Translations under genes and position numbers: made by a program | Shown: positions 56,845 to 64,000 of the stretch, piece by piece | Numbering within the stretch: the first letter of the stretch is position 1 | Layout: each line of letters begins with the position of its first letter | The notes under the pieces: generated by a model | What the model was told of the DNA's origin: nothing | Seen by the model: only the letters and a program-made list of their open reading frames with translations | The model's database searches: none | NCBI GenBank assembly: GCA_964019695.1 | Contig: OZ026527.1 | Span: forward strand, 80,022,831-80,086,830 | Length of the DNA: 64,000 nt | Origin: Loripinus fragilis | Taxonomy: Eukaryota; Mollusca; Bivalvia; Lucinida; Lucinidae | Direction of reading: 5' to 3'

Positions 56845-57068
56845 TGGCTCGAGGTCATGATCAGCCCAACCAAGCATGAAATTTACCATGCTCATAAATG
56901 TAAAAGTGCCTATAATTGGCATTTTAACATTTATCAGCATGATAAACACACCATCTGAGAGTTTGGAAATGAGAAGTCTTTTCCTTCAGCAATTTACTTT
57001 TTAACAGTTGAAATTTCATGCTCAGTTGAGTTTAGAGCATGAATAAAGTTTTATAACCTCAGGGCCAG
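56845..57068. mobile_element. TGGCCC MITE copy, right flank
   Basis: Third copy of the family at 6297-6542: GCATGAAATTTACCATGC, TTAACATTTATCAGCATG and ATAAAGTTTTATAACCTCAG then GGGCCAG. It is outside the inverted repeat, so the family moved independently of the duplication. Confidence 0.78.
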
Positions 57069-57094
57069 TACTATAAAGCAGGGGATAAAGGGTC

Positions 57095-57265
57095 TGGATT
57101 AAGGAGTATAAAGAATCAAACCAAAAACCCGGTACCTCCAGTACTAAGCAGCAGATAAAGTGCCTTGCCAAAGGACACAAGACACTGGCACTGCTGGCAG
57201 TGAGGCTCAAACCAACAACCCTTTGATCCCTAGTCTAAGCCTCTACTAACTGAGCCACTGCACTG
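57095..57265 (-). mobile_element. SINE copy, divergent
   Basis: Minus strand: CAGTGGCTCAGTTAGTAGAG, B-box-like GGTTTGAGCC, CCTTTGGCAAGGCACTTTATC. A relative of the 318-518 family with a different body; no clear target duplication. Confidence 0.75.
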
Positions 57266-57329
57266 TAAACCTGTAGCCCCACATGATACATATGCTGCAT
57301 GCATGTGTATGAATGGAGAACAATTTGCC

Positions 57330-57480
57330 TTCTAGTGTCATCTGCTGATAATCTTTGCAAACAGTTTGGAATCAGATCAGGCCCGAACAAATGTCGGGCC
57401 TCATCTGGATCCAAACTGTTTGACACTTTGATAGTATTCCTGAAATTTTTTTTTTGATAAAGTGATTTAAATATGAAAGA
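57330..57480. mobile_element. TTAA-family MITE, partial, GATCAG core
   Basis: TGTCATCTGCTGATAATC, CAAACAGTTTGGAATCAG, core ATCAGGCCCGAACAAATGTCGGGCCTCAT, and CAAACTGTTTGACACTTTG. Termini eroded. Confidence 0.72.
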
Positions 57481-57495
57481 AATCATAATGATGTG

Positions 57496-57687
57496 TCTTT
57501 GTTTGGTTTGAATTGATTCTTCAATTTTTCATTTATGTCTGAAAAGGTCTACATGGGTTGAACCAATACTAAGCAAGGATAAATGTGTCTTGCTCAAGGA
57601 CAACGCAGTGACCCCGGAGGCTTGAACATGCAACCCCTCAGTCTTGAGACAAGCACTCTACCACTCACTGAGCCACTGGGCTCCTAC
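57496..57687 (-). mobile_element. SINE copy
   Basis: Minus strand: GGAGCCCAGTGGCTCAGTG, GAGTGCTTGTCTCAAGAC, GGGTTGCATGTTCAAGCC, TCCTTGAGCAAGACACATTT, TAGTATTGGTTCAACCC. The B box is degenerate (GTTCAAGCC). Confidence 0.82.
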
Positions 57688-57834
57688 TATCACTTTGGAC
57701 CAATGGTCGTACAGAATCATCCCAACATATCATACCCATCCATAAAAAGTTTGGAATAATTATACATCACTAGCAGATGAAATGCAGGTCTCACAGACCT
57801 TCACTTCTATATTATCAAGGTTGGGATAATAGGT

Positions 57835-58020
57835 TTAGATAAACTAAAAATTTCAGCATCAAATTGTAAATATTTTCTTACCTATAATATTTAGCATATG
57901 TTTTGGGTGCTCAAAAGAACCATCTCATTGAGACGGTTCTTTTGTGTACCCAAAACATATATTTTGGATGAGAAATTAGAAAATTATTTTTCTGTTACGC
58001 ACTCTTAACTAAAGTCCTGA
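57835..58020. mobile_element. CTCAAAAGAACC hairpin element copy
   Basis: Full family layout: AGATAAACTAAAAATTTCAGC, TTGTAAATATTTTCTTACC, hairpin CATATGTTTTGGGTGCTC..AAAAGAACCATCTC / GAGACGGTTCTTTT..CCCAAAACATAT (57895-57960), GAGAAATTAGAAAATTATT, CACTCTTAACTAAAGTCCTG. Confidence 0.82.
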
Positions 58021-58118
58021 TACCTATCAAGCATATGCTTTAATTAAAAGATTAAAGGTGAAGAAAACTACCTTTAAATTTTGCTCTCTTCTATCACAAC
58101 CACAGGGACCGATCATGT

Positions 58119-58168
58119 TTACAATATCTTCTTGTCCAGCTCGATCTCACTGTCTAGCTCTTCTTCAT
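58119..58168 (-). CDS. Possible small 3' terminal exon
   Basis: On the minus strand TTTTTTGTTTTGCAG (acceptor at 58169-58171) is followed by an in-frame ending with residues EEELDSEIELDKKIL and stop TAA (complement of 58119-58121), entering with two leading bases. The acidic, well-formed C-terminal segment and strong acceptor are suggestive; 16 codons is too short to be sure. The rest of such a gene would lie to the right, beyond a TTAA-family MITE whose edge is only 21 bases from the acceptor. No family recognised. Confidence 0.35.
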
Positions 58169-58191
58169 CTGCAAAACAAAAAAGACAACAT

Positions 58192-58440
58192 TTAACTCTT
58201 AATGCGGCAATCACAACAAAAGTCCTCTGCTTTTCTCGTCTGCTGAAATATTTTAGAAGCCTCTATGGCAAACAGTGTGGACCCAGATCAGACTGCTCCT
58301 ATAGGAGCAGTCTGTTCCAGGCCCACACAGTTTGCTTCTATACTTAATTCGTCAGTAATGTTGGGCATTTATTTGCAGCAGACGACTTCCAAAGACAACA
58401 TTTTCAGATTCATTTTTTTTCTTGGCGCTTTAAGGGTTAA
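58192..58440. mobile_element. TTAA-ended MITE with strong GATCAG hairpin
   Basis: Ends TTAACTCTTAATGCGGCAATC and GGCGCTTTAAGGGTTAA; TCTCGTCTGCTGAAATA mirrored by TGCAGCAGACGAC; central GCAAACAGTGTGGACCCAG, core ATCAGACTGCTCCTATAGGAGCAGTCTG and CCCACACAGTTTGC. 249 bp including TTAA at both tips. Confidence 0.85.
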
Positions 58441-58444
58441 CTCT

Positions 58445-59160
58445 TTGCTTTTGTTTGTTTCATTTGAATCTATATGCATAGCTCCAGATAAGGATTGGAG
58501 GCAATTGGGTATTTACCCACCTCTTTTTGGCTTAATTGGGTATTTCAAATTTTGAATTGGGTATTTCAATTTTTTGTATTGGGTATCTATCTGAAAGCAA
58601 ATAAGTAATGAAACTGGGCCTTGTTTCTCCTGACTTTTTTGTTTACTTTCAGTTTCACTTTCAGAAAGCAATATTAGTATATCTGAGATCGCTATTTCCA
58701 ACTTATTTCAAAAATCCAACATATCTATCAATTCATCTTTGATTCTTTGAACCACCAACGCGTAATTAGAGTTAGTTACGATATGATATTATTCAATTGC
58801 TCTAAGGCGTTTTCGCCCACGTTACGCCATTGTTATTGATAAGCGAGTCAAATGTCGTAATCGTGTAAATATTGGTTATAGCTAAACAGCTATAAGAATG
58901 TTCCTGGACTGGTTTACAATTTAATAAACTAGATTCGGCACCGCGCCGTGTATAAATTTGTACCCAACAACAGCTTTGTGATGCGAAAAAGACAATCGCA
59001 AATTGAAAACTATAGCATCATACGCTACGAAAAAGTTCGGAATTGAGTATCAAGGATTTTTATTGCGTTTTTGTACGCACAGAAATGAATTTAATTGCGT
59101 TCTCAGGTCCACGAACTTGCGTAAATACGCAATACGCAGCCTTATCTGGAGCTATGTATA
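58445..59160. other. Intergenic, no feature recognised
   Basis: Contains a local three-fold phrase TTGGGTATTT (58505-58585). No splice-bounded frame or RNA gene seen. Confidence 0.45.
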
Positions 59161-59310
59161 TGTCCCATTTACAATCTTTCAGTTATGTAGGAACGGGTCA
59201 TCCTGGGTTGAACCAGTACTAAGCTAGGATAAATGTGTCTTGCACAAGGACACAACTTAGTGACGCAGGTGATAGCAGTTGCAAACAGTTTAGATCCAGA
59301 TCAGGCCCGA
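59160..59310 (-). mobile_element. SINE body fragment beside a half GATCAG hairpin
   Basis: Minus strand shows TGTGCAAGACACATTTATCC, TAGTACTGGTTCAACCC and TCCTACATAACTGAAAG; the tRNA head is missing. It abuts GCAAACAGTTTAGATCCAG and ATCAGGCCCGACAG (59281-59312), half of the recurrent hairpin. Confidence 0.7.
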
Positions 59311-59473
59311 CAGAAAGTTTTTTCGTTTATTTTGAAGCTTTCTAGGTCAAATGGGTCCAATGATGAAAAAAATGGCAAAGTTTTGAAATATGACTAGCGT
59401 TTTTTTATGGAGTTCAACCAAACCTTAATCAAGTTAACTACTTGTCAGCCCAAACAAAAATGAAAATCACCAA

Positions 59474-59899
59474 AGCACACTGGTAAATGTATACATCGAT
59501 TTGCTGGTATTTACGCATATTGCCGGTACTTCATAGACCGGAAGTGATAGATATATTGGTGTTAAATCATATATAGAAAAACATGCCATATGCCTAAAGG
59601 ACTCTAGAATTAGACCATTTTTAAGTATTAGGCATGCAAATGGCGATTTATGTAAGCATTTAGGAATAGATTCGAGTACCAATCTGGATGATCGGTACTC
59701 GAATCTATTCCTAAATGCTTAAATAAATCGCCATGCACATACTGAATACTTAAAAATGACCTAATTCTATAGTCCTTTAGGCATAGGGCATGTTTTTCTA
59801 TATAGTATTAACACCAATATCTACCACTTCTGGTCTATGAAGTACCGGCAATATGTGTAAATACCAGCAAATCGACGTATACATTTACCAGTGTGCAAA
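59474..59899. mobile_element. 426-bp near-perfect palindrome (foldback element)
   Basis: Arms of about 205 bp (GCACACTGGTAAATGTATAC.. against ..TATACATTTACCAGTGTGC) meet at a short central loop near 59685, with AGGAATAGATTCGAGTACC / GGTACTCGAATCTATTCCT as the innermost stem. Mismatches are few and spread. No ORF conserved between arms. Confidence 0.9.
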
Positions 59900-60096
59900 G
59901 GACTTGCTGATAAAGATATGAGGCATTCCATGCAAAAATCTGTCTTTGGTAAATCCGACCAGCTAAGATTCAAACCAGCCTCCTCATCTACAGAAACAAC
60001 CTTCAGGATTGAAATTCTGGATTCAAGACTGGGTAATATCCTGCTATCTAGGCAGTGAACAACAAAGATGCTGATCAGACTGCCTAGACTGGCTCC

Positions 60097-60246
60097 AGTC
60101 CTTTAAACAATTTTTCATCAATGTGTCATATCATATGCTTGTAGCCAGTCTAACTCTAATTGCTCTGTTTTAAAACAGAGCCATCAGAGTTAGACTGGCT
60201 ACAAGTATATGATATGACACATTAATGAAAATTGTTTTAAGGACTA
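60097..60246. mobile_element. 150-bp palindrome (foldback element)
   Basis: AGTCCTTTAAACAATTTTTC..TGTCATATCATATGCTTGTAG..CCAGTCTAACTCT and its inverse, meeting at GCTCTGTTTTAAAACAGAGC. The outer edge overlaps a GATCAGACTG motif at about 60073. Confidence 0.88.
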
Positions 60247-60249
60247 CAG

Positions 60250-60930
60250 ACTGCCCAGATGCATAAAGCTCTTGAAAAAATATTCTATCAAAAATTTCCC
60301 TACATTATAAGGAAAACCTGGCTCCCACCCAATGGTCATACATGAATGTGCCAAGATAATTCAAATTGACCCATTAGGTTTTGACAAGATGATTTTCAAA
60401 GTTTACCCTATAACAGACCCCACCCACTCACAGTTGTTTTTTTTTCAACCAATCAAAATTAATTTGAACCTTGGAAGAAGGTCACATAAGGATCATTTGT
60501 GCCAATTTTTTTCAAAATATCCCAGTAAGGTTAGATGAGATTTAAAAAAGAAACCCTAACACAAATGTATTTACATAGGAAAAACTAGCGCCATGTTTTT
60601 CAATGGATCAAAATAATTTCTACAAACTTGGAATTATTTGTGCAAATTTATATTCAAACCCTGCCATTTTTTAAAGTGTTTGCTATGGCAACTAGAATTC
60701 TCATGGAGTTGAAAATATTTGAACAACTCTGAAAGGGGGCCACCCAAAGATCCTTCCTTTGAAGTTTGATGACAGTCCAACGGGTCAACCAGTAGCTAGG
60801 AAGATATTTGAAAAAAAATTGTTAACTGATGACAGACAAGTGCCGGTGGATGAAGGAAATCATTTGATCACAATATTTTGCCATTTAATAATTATGATCC
60901 AGATCAGTAAGCAATTTCCATTACCACAGG
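60250..60930. other. Intergenic, possible old retroelement or repeat remnant
   Basis: Phrases such as CCTATAACAGACCCCACCC and AGTTTGATGACAGTCCAACGG suggest a degraded dispersed repeat, but no second copy is in the window. No gene seen. Confidence 0.4.
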
Positions 60931-60934
60931 TTTA

Positions 60935-61112
60935 GATAAACAAAAATTTTCAGCGTAAAATTGTAAATATTTTCTTACCCATCAATTTTATCATATGTTT
61001 TGGGTGCTCAAAAGAACCGTCTCATTGAGACGGTTCTTTTGAGTACCCACAACATATGTTTTGGTTTAGAAATAAAAAAAATAAATTTTCATTACGCACT
61101 CTTAACTAAAGT
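60935..61112. mobile_element. CTCAAAAGAACC hairpin element, best copy
   Basis: TTTAGATAAACAAAAATTTT, TTGTAAATATTTTCTTACCC, perfect-looking hairpin CATATGTTTTGGGTGCTC..AAAAGAACCGTCTC / GAGACGGTTCTTTT..GAGTACCCACAACATATG (60992-61058), then ACGCACTCTTAACTAAAGTCC. About 180 bp, no ORF. Confidence 0.85.
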
Positions 61113-61252
61113 CCTGTATTACTCACCAATATTCTTCTTTGATAATTTCTCACATGATCAGCCTGTTCACATGATCCGATCAACATTCTGTGATACCACA
61201 TCATTAGGGCTGAAATAAGATAAGTACCAAAATCTCATGTACAAGCTCACTT

Positions 61253-61490
61253 GAGCCGCGACATGTGACTTCCAACAATGTGGCATTTTGACAAGGGTAG
61301 ACTCAGACAGGCCTGTGCAGCCTCCTTTTAAGCTTAGAAACTCCAAATGCTGTTCGGTCAGTAGCTTAACAGTCATATAATATTTAAGTGACTAGCAAAG
61401 GCTCTGATCAGTCTGTGCATACGCGCAGGCTGGTCTGAGCCTTTGCTGGTCACACTTACCACATTGTTGGAAATCTCATGTACAAGCTCA
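61253..61490. mobile_element. GAGCCGC MITE copy, right flank
   Basis: GAGCCGCGACATGTGACTTC, CAACAATGTGGCATTTTGAC, internal CTGATCAGTCTGTGC..GCAGGCTGGTCTGAG, and ACCACATTGTTGGAAATCTC..AAGCTCATT. Third copy of the 7548-7770 family, inverted relative to it in its interior. Confidence 0.8.
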
Positions 61491-61529
61491 TTTAAGTTTT
61501 CTAGAGATGTTTAGTATGTATACAGGATT

Positions 61530-61660
61530 AGATAAGCCTAAAAATTTAGCGTGAAAATTGTAAATATTCTCTAACCCATCAGTTTTAACATGTTTTGGGT
61601 GCTCAAAAGAACCGTCTCATTGAGATGGTTCTTTTGAGTGACCAGAACATGTTTTGTTTT
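61530..61660. mobile_element. CTCAAAAGAACC hairpin element copy
   Basis: TTGTAAATATTCTCTAACCC and the hairpin ACATGTTTTGGGTGCTC..AAAAGAACCGTCTC / GAGATGGTTCTTTT..GAACATGTTTT (61589-61655). Its right flank was replaced by the element at 61669. Confidence 0.8.
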
Positions 61661-61668
61661 TGTTAAAG

Positions 61669-61902
61669 CAGGGGACAAAAATTCCATTCGTCCGCTTGTA
61701 ATTATGAGTGAAATCTAGGAAGGACGAGTAATTGTTTGCAAAGCACTCGTCCTGTAGGATGAGTGCTTTGGGAAGAATTACTCGAGGAAGTCATATTACT
61801 TCCTTATGTTCTGTATTGCATATGCTTTTAAAGGACAAGTGCATGTGTTTGCAGGACAATGAAAACTGTAAGTGACTCGTCCTGAAATATTTTTGTCCCC
61901 TG
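61669..61902. mobile_element. 234-bp MITE, CAGGGGACAAAAAT termini, 5-bp duplication
   Basis: CAGGGGACAAAAAT and its inverse ATATTTTTGTCCCCTG are the ends; TAAAG flanks both sides (61664-61668 and 61903-61907). Internal stems GGACGAGTAATT / AATTACTCG and AAAGCACTCGTCCTG / GATGAGTGCTTT. CAGGGG ends resemble hAT-type termini, but the duplication is 5 bp rather than 8, so the class is open. Confidence 0.82.
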
Positions 61903-62008
61903 TAAAGGCCTGTATGTAACATCTAACATCATGTTCTCAAACTCGAAGAGCTGTGAGTTAGACAGTTAGAATCAGCTCTCCATATAATAACAATAATATT
62001 ACAATGTG

Positions 62009-62482
62009 AGGCCTAAATTAAAATTTTATTTGTTTCCCCTTACCTGACCGACCCTGAAAAAAAAAGGCCCTACTCAAAAAAATTTATTTCAATTTTCAGT
62101 CAAGATTTATTTTCTTTAAATTTCATAGCAAACTTAGAGAATCGTCCGATGTAAACAGTCTTTAAAAAATATTCTTAGCAAACTGTTTGTGTATTTAATT
62201 TTATTGCCTACAATAGGACTATACATTAAAACCTGAAGATTAAATGAAGGTGGAAAGTATTGCAGAATGCTCCCTGGGAGCATTCTGCAATACTTTTGAC
62301 CTGCATTATGTGGTAATTGGTCATCTTTTTTGGAGTGGTCTCTTACGACAGGTTTTACTGTATACAATTAAGTTTAATGGGTATCCTATTTGAGAAGTTA
62401 AAAAAATAATTCCGACCCAACGACTCATACCGGTAAAACAGGGTCGGGTAAGGGGAAACAAAAATATTTTTAAGTTTGGCCT
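62009..62482. mobile_element. 474-bp element, TTTGTTTCCCCTTACC termini, nested hairpin
   Basis: AGGCCTAAATTAAAATTTTA, TTTGTTTCCCCTTACCTGACC against CAGGGTCGGGTAAGGGGAAAC and AAAAATATTTTTAAGTTTGGCCT. Between them, a hairpin AGTATTGCAGAATGCTCCC / GGGAGCATTCTGCAATACT (62257-62295) lies within a region bounded by AAACAGTC and CAGGTTTTACTGTATA. Confidence 0.75.
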
Positions 62483-62785
62483 GGTCATATCCCTATCACT
62501 ATTACAGGATACAAGTGTTAGAATAATGAATACTTGCCGTTTTCTAACAAAATCTCTAGAATAAGGATTATTTATCACATGATGTCACATCTGGGAGTGA
62601 TATAATGCCATGCAATAAAATTGACACGCCAGTAATGCCACTAGTGGTTTACAGATTTAGTAACATTACATAATGTTGTCCATTATAACACTGCATAAAA
62701 GATGGCAAAACCTTGATGTTTTAACGCCAAAAAAGCAATTTTAAGTAATTTTAATGTCATGTGATAAATCAAATCTAACATCCGT
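62483..62785. other. Intergenic, no feature recognised
   Basis: AT-rich sequence; nothing supportable. Confidence 0.45.
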
Positions 62786-62789
62786 ACTC

Positions 62790-62915
62790 CTGTATTATTG
62801 AATTTATTAAACTTGTTGAGAAAAAGAGATGAAATACTTGACAAGCCTTGCATTTATTCTATTTTCCTCAACTCATTATATAAATTCAATAAAACATGAG
62901 CACTCATGTAAGATC
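62790..62915. repeat. Divergent copy of the TTGAATTTATTAAAC palindrome
   Basis: CCTGTATTATTGAATTTATTAAACTTGTTGAG..AAAAGAGATGAAATACTTG is followed by an eroded inverse ending ATATAAATTCAATAAAACATGAGCACTCATG. Same flanks as 5948-6067. Confidence 0.75.
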
Positions 62916-62929
62916 CTCTATTTACATGT

Positions 62930-63340
62930 ATTGCATGCGTATAATATTGTAACACTATCTATCCTTACTTGCTAACCTATTCACACCCGGCCAAAATAAA
63001 CAAACAACGGCTATATATTGTAAATTTGTATAGGGTGGCATTGGCAAACATAGGCCAAAAAAAATATGTATAATTAGGGTAACCCAACCCTACATAAATT
63101 TACTGGTGAAACCTAGAATTTTTTTCAGGTTTTCTGGAAAAAATAATGTGAAAAAAAATGTGTGCTTACCCTACCTATAATCTTCAGACCCGTTACCCAA
63201 AACACACTCATTCTTTTATTTGGCCATATGATCAGGTCATGGACTGTTTGCTGAGATGAACCCTGATTTAATGTAATGTTTAACTACTCAAGCTACAAGT
63301 ATATGACAGGCTATCTAAAGCGGGATGCATATAAGATATA
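62930..63340. other. Intergenic, no feature recognised
   Basis: AT-rich sequence; nothing supportable. Confidence 0.4.
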
Positions 63341-63346
63341 CAATAT

Positions 63347-63457
63347 GCATAAAGTGCCTTGCTCAAGGACACAATGTAATGTCTCTGGTGAGGCTCCCAC
63401 CACTGACTCCTCGATCTCGAGTCTAGCACTCTATACATGGAGCCACTGTGCTCCTCA
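63347..63457 (-). mobile_element. SINE copy, divergent
   Basis: Minus strand: GGAGCACAGTGGCTCCATG, GAGTGCTAGACTCGAGATCG, GGGAGCCTCACC, CCTTGAGCAAGGCACTTTATG. The B box is damaged. Confidence 0.78.
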
Positions 63458-63599
63458 ATCATTATTTAAAGTTTGTTTGTGTTTAACGTCCCACATGCAG
63501 CTAAGGTCATATGGGGATCTTGAAAGTAGTGGTTAAGTGCATCCGGACTGTATAGAAAGGTAAATCTACCCATAGATCGGATACCAGCCACCGGTTAAA

Positions 63600-63778
63600 A
63601 TTAAGAAAAATTTTCAAAATACAATTGTAAATATTTTCTTACTCATAATTTTTAGCATACGTTTTGGGTGCTCAAAAGAACCGTCTCAATGAGACGGTTC
63701 TTTTGAGTACCCACAACATGTTTTGGTTGAGAAATAAGAAAATTATTTTTCTGTTATGCACTCTTAACTAAAGTCCTG
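63600..63778. mobile_element. CTCAAAAGAACC hairpin element copy
   Basis: TTGTAAATATTTTCTTACTC, hairpin ATACGTTTTGGGTGCTC..AAAAGAACCGTCTC / GAGACGGTTCTTTT..GAGTACCCACAACATG (63658-63720), GAGAAATAAGAAAATTATT, CACTCTTAACTAAAGTCCTG. Confidence 0.84.
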
Positions 63779-63844
63779 CCAGCTATCCTTTACCCTTAAC
63801 CAGCTATTTTAAACCCTTGTCCTGCTGAACCCAGATAAATCCTC

Positions 63845-63918
63845 TTGGGAAAACAATGTAGATCCAGATCAGATGGCTTCTGACAAAGCCATCTGATCAG
63901 GATCTGCACTGTTTTCCA
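63845..63918. repeat. Strong GATCAG-type hairpin
   Basis: GGGAAAACAATGTAGATCCAG, core ATCAGATGGCTTCTGACAAAGCCATCTGAT and CAGGATCTGCACTGTTTTCC form a near-continuous stem of about 30 bp with a short loop. No MITE termini are recognisable around it. Confidence 0.82.
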
Positions 63919-64000
63919 AACAGCCTCAGAATCAATCCTATTACTGTAAGCGCATTGTTTACTGTCGTCCCTCTGGGCCCTGTTAAACTAATGATACAGG

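Noticed and set aside
1594..63918. CRISPR-like array formed by spaced palindromic repeats
   Set aside because: Hairpins vary in sequence and spacing, belong to distinct MITE families and occur in a eukaryotic context without cas genes.

Overview
The window looks like nuclear DNA from an invertebrate animal, most likely a bivalve mollusc. The evidence is AT-rich non-coding sequence with almost no long real ORF, intron-like GT/AG boundaries, tRNA-derived SINEs with A and B boxes, many short foldback elements, and elements that pair internal tandem repeats with (ACGG)n or (TGTC)n microsatellites, an architecture known from bivalve pearl/CvE-like or Helentron-associated elements. A dreissenid-like or other heterodont bivalve is my guess; species cannot be read from the sequence. 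No bacterial operon, CRISPR array or rRNA is present.

The dominant structure is a giant inverted repeat. The left arm (from position 1, probably starting before the window) is matched in reverse complement by the right arm, which ends at 55394. About 16 kb of complex sequence (1-16100 against 38230-55394) is collinear with scattered substitutions and small indels. The right arm alone carries a 1043-bp TA-flanked DNA transposon and an 18-bp in-frame insertion in a putative exon. Inward of the complex sequence both arms run through the same order of low-complexity blocks: a polypyrimidine/polypurine tract (about 1.6 kb), a G-rich minisatellite (about 0.3 kb left, 0.9 kb right), then a (GA)n/(CT)n-based satellite (2.3 kb left, 7.5 kb right). 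Conserved order with unequal length implies post-duplication expansion or contraction. SINE sequence sits at both inner edges.

The spacer (about 20336-28140) is largely single copy. It holds two compatible exons of an unrecognised gene (20922-21194 and 23415-23883, joined in phase), a 33-bp minisatellite in the intron, several inverted-terminal-repeat elements and a CA-rich stretch.

The right flank (55395-64000) is a dense mosaic of five-copy tandem repeats, SINEs, foldback elements (including a roughly 425-bp near-perfect palindrome) and one possible small terminal exon. Many families across the window share a short hairpin core built on CAGATCAG..CTGATCTG, often inside AAACAGT..ACTGTTT; this recurrence is the most unusual sequence-level pattern after the giant inverted repeat. 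The very long Ser/Leu/Pro or Arg/Glu reading frames in the satellites are not genes.
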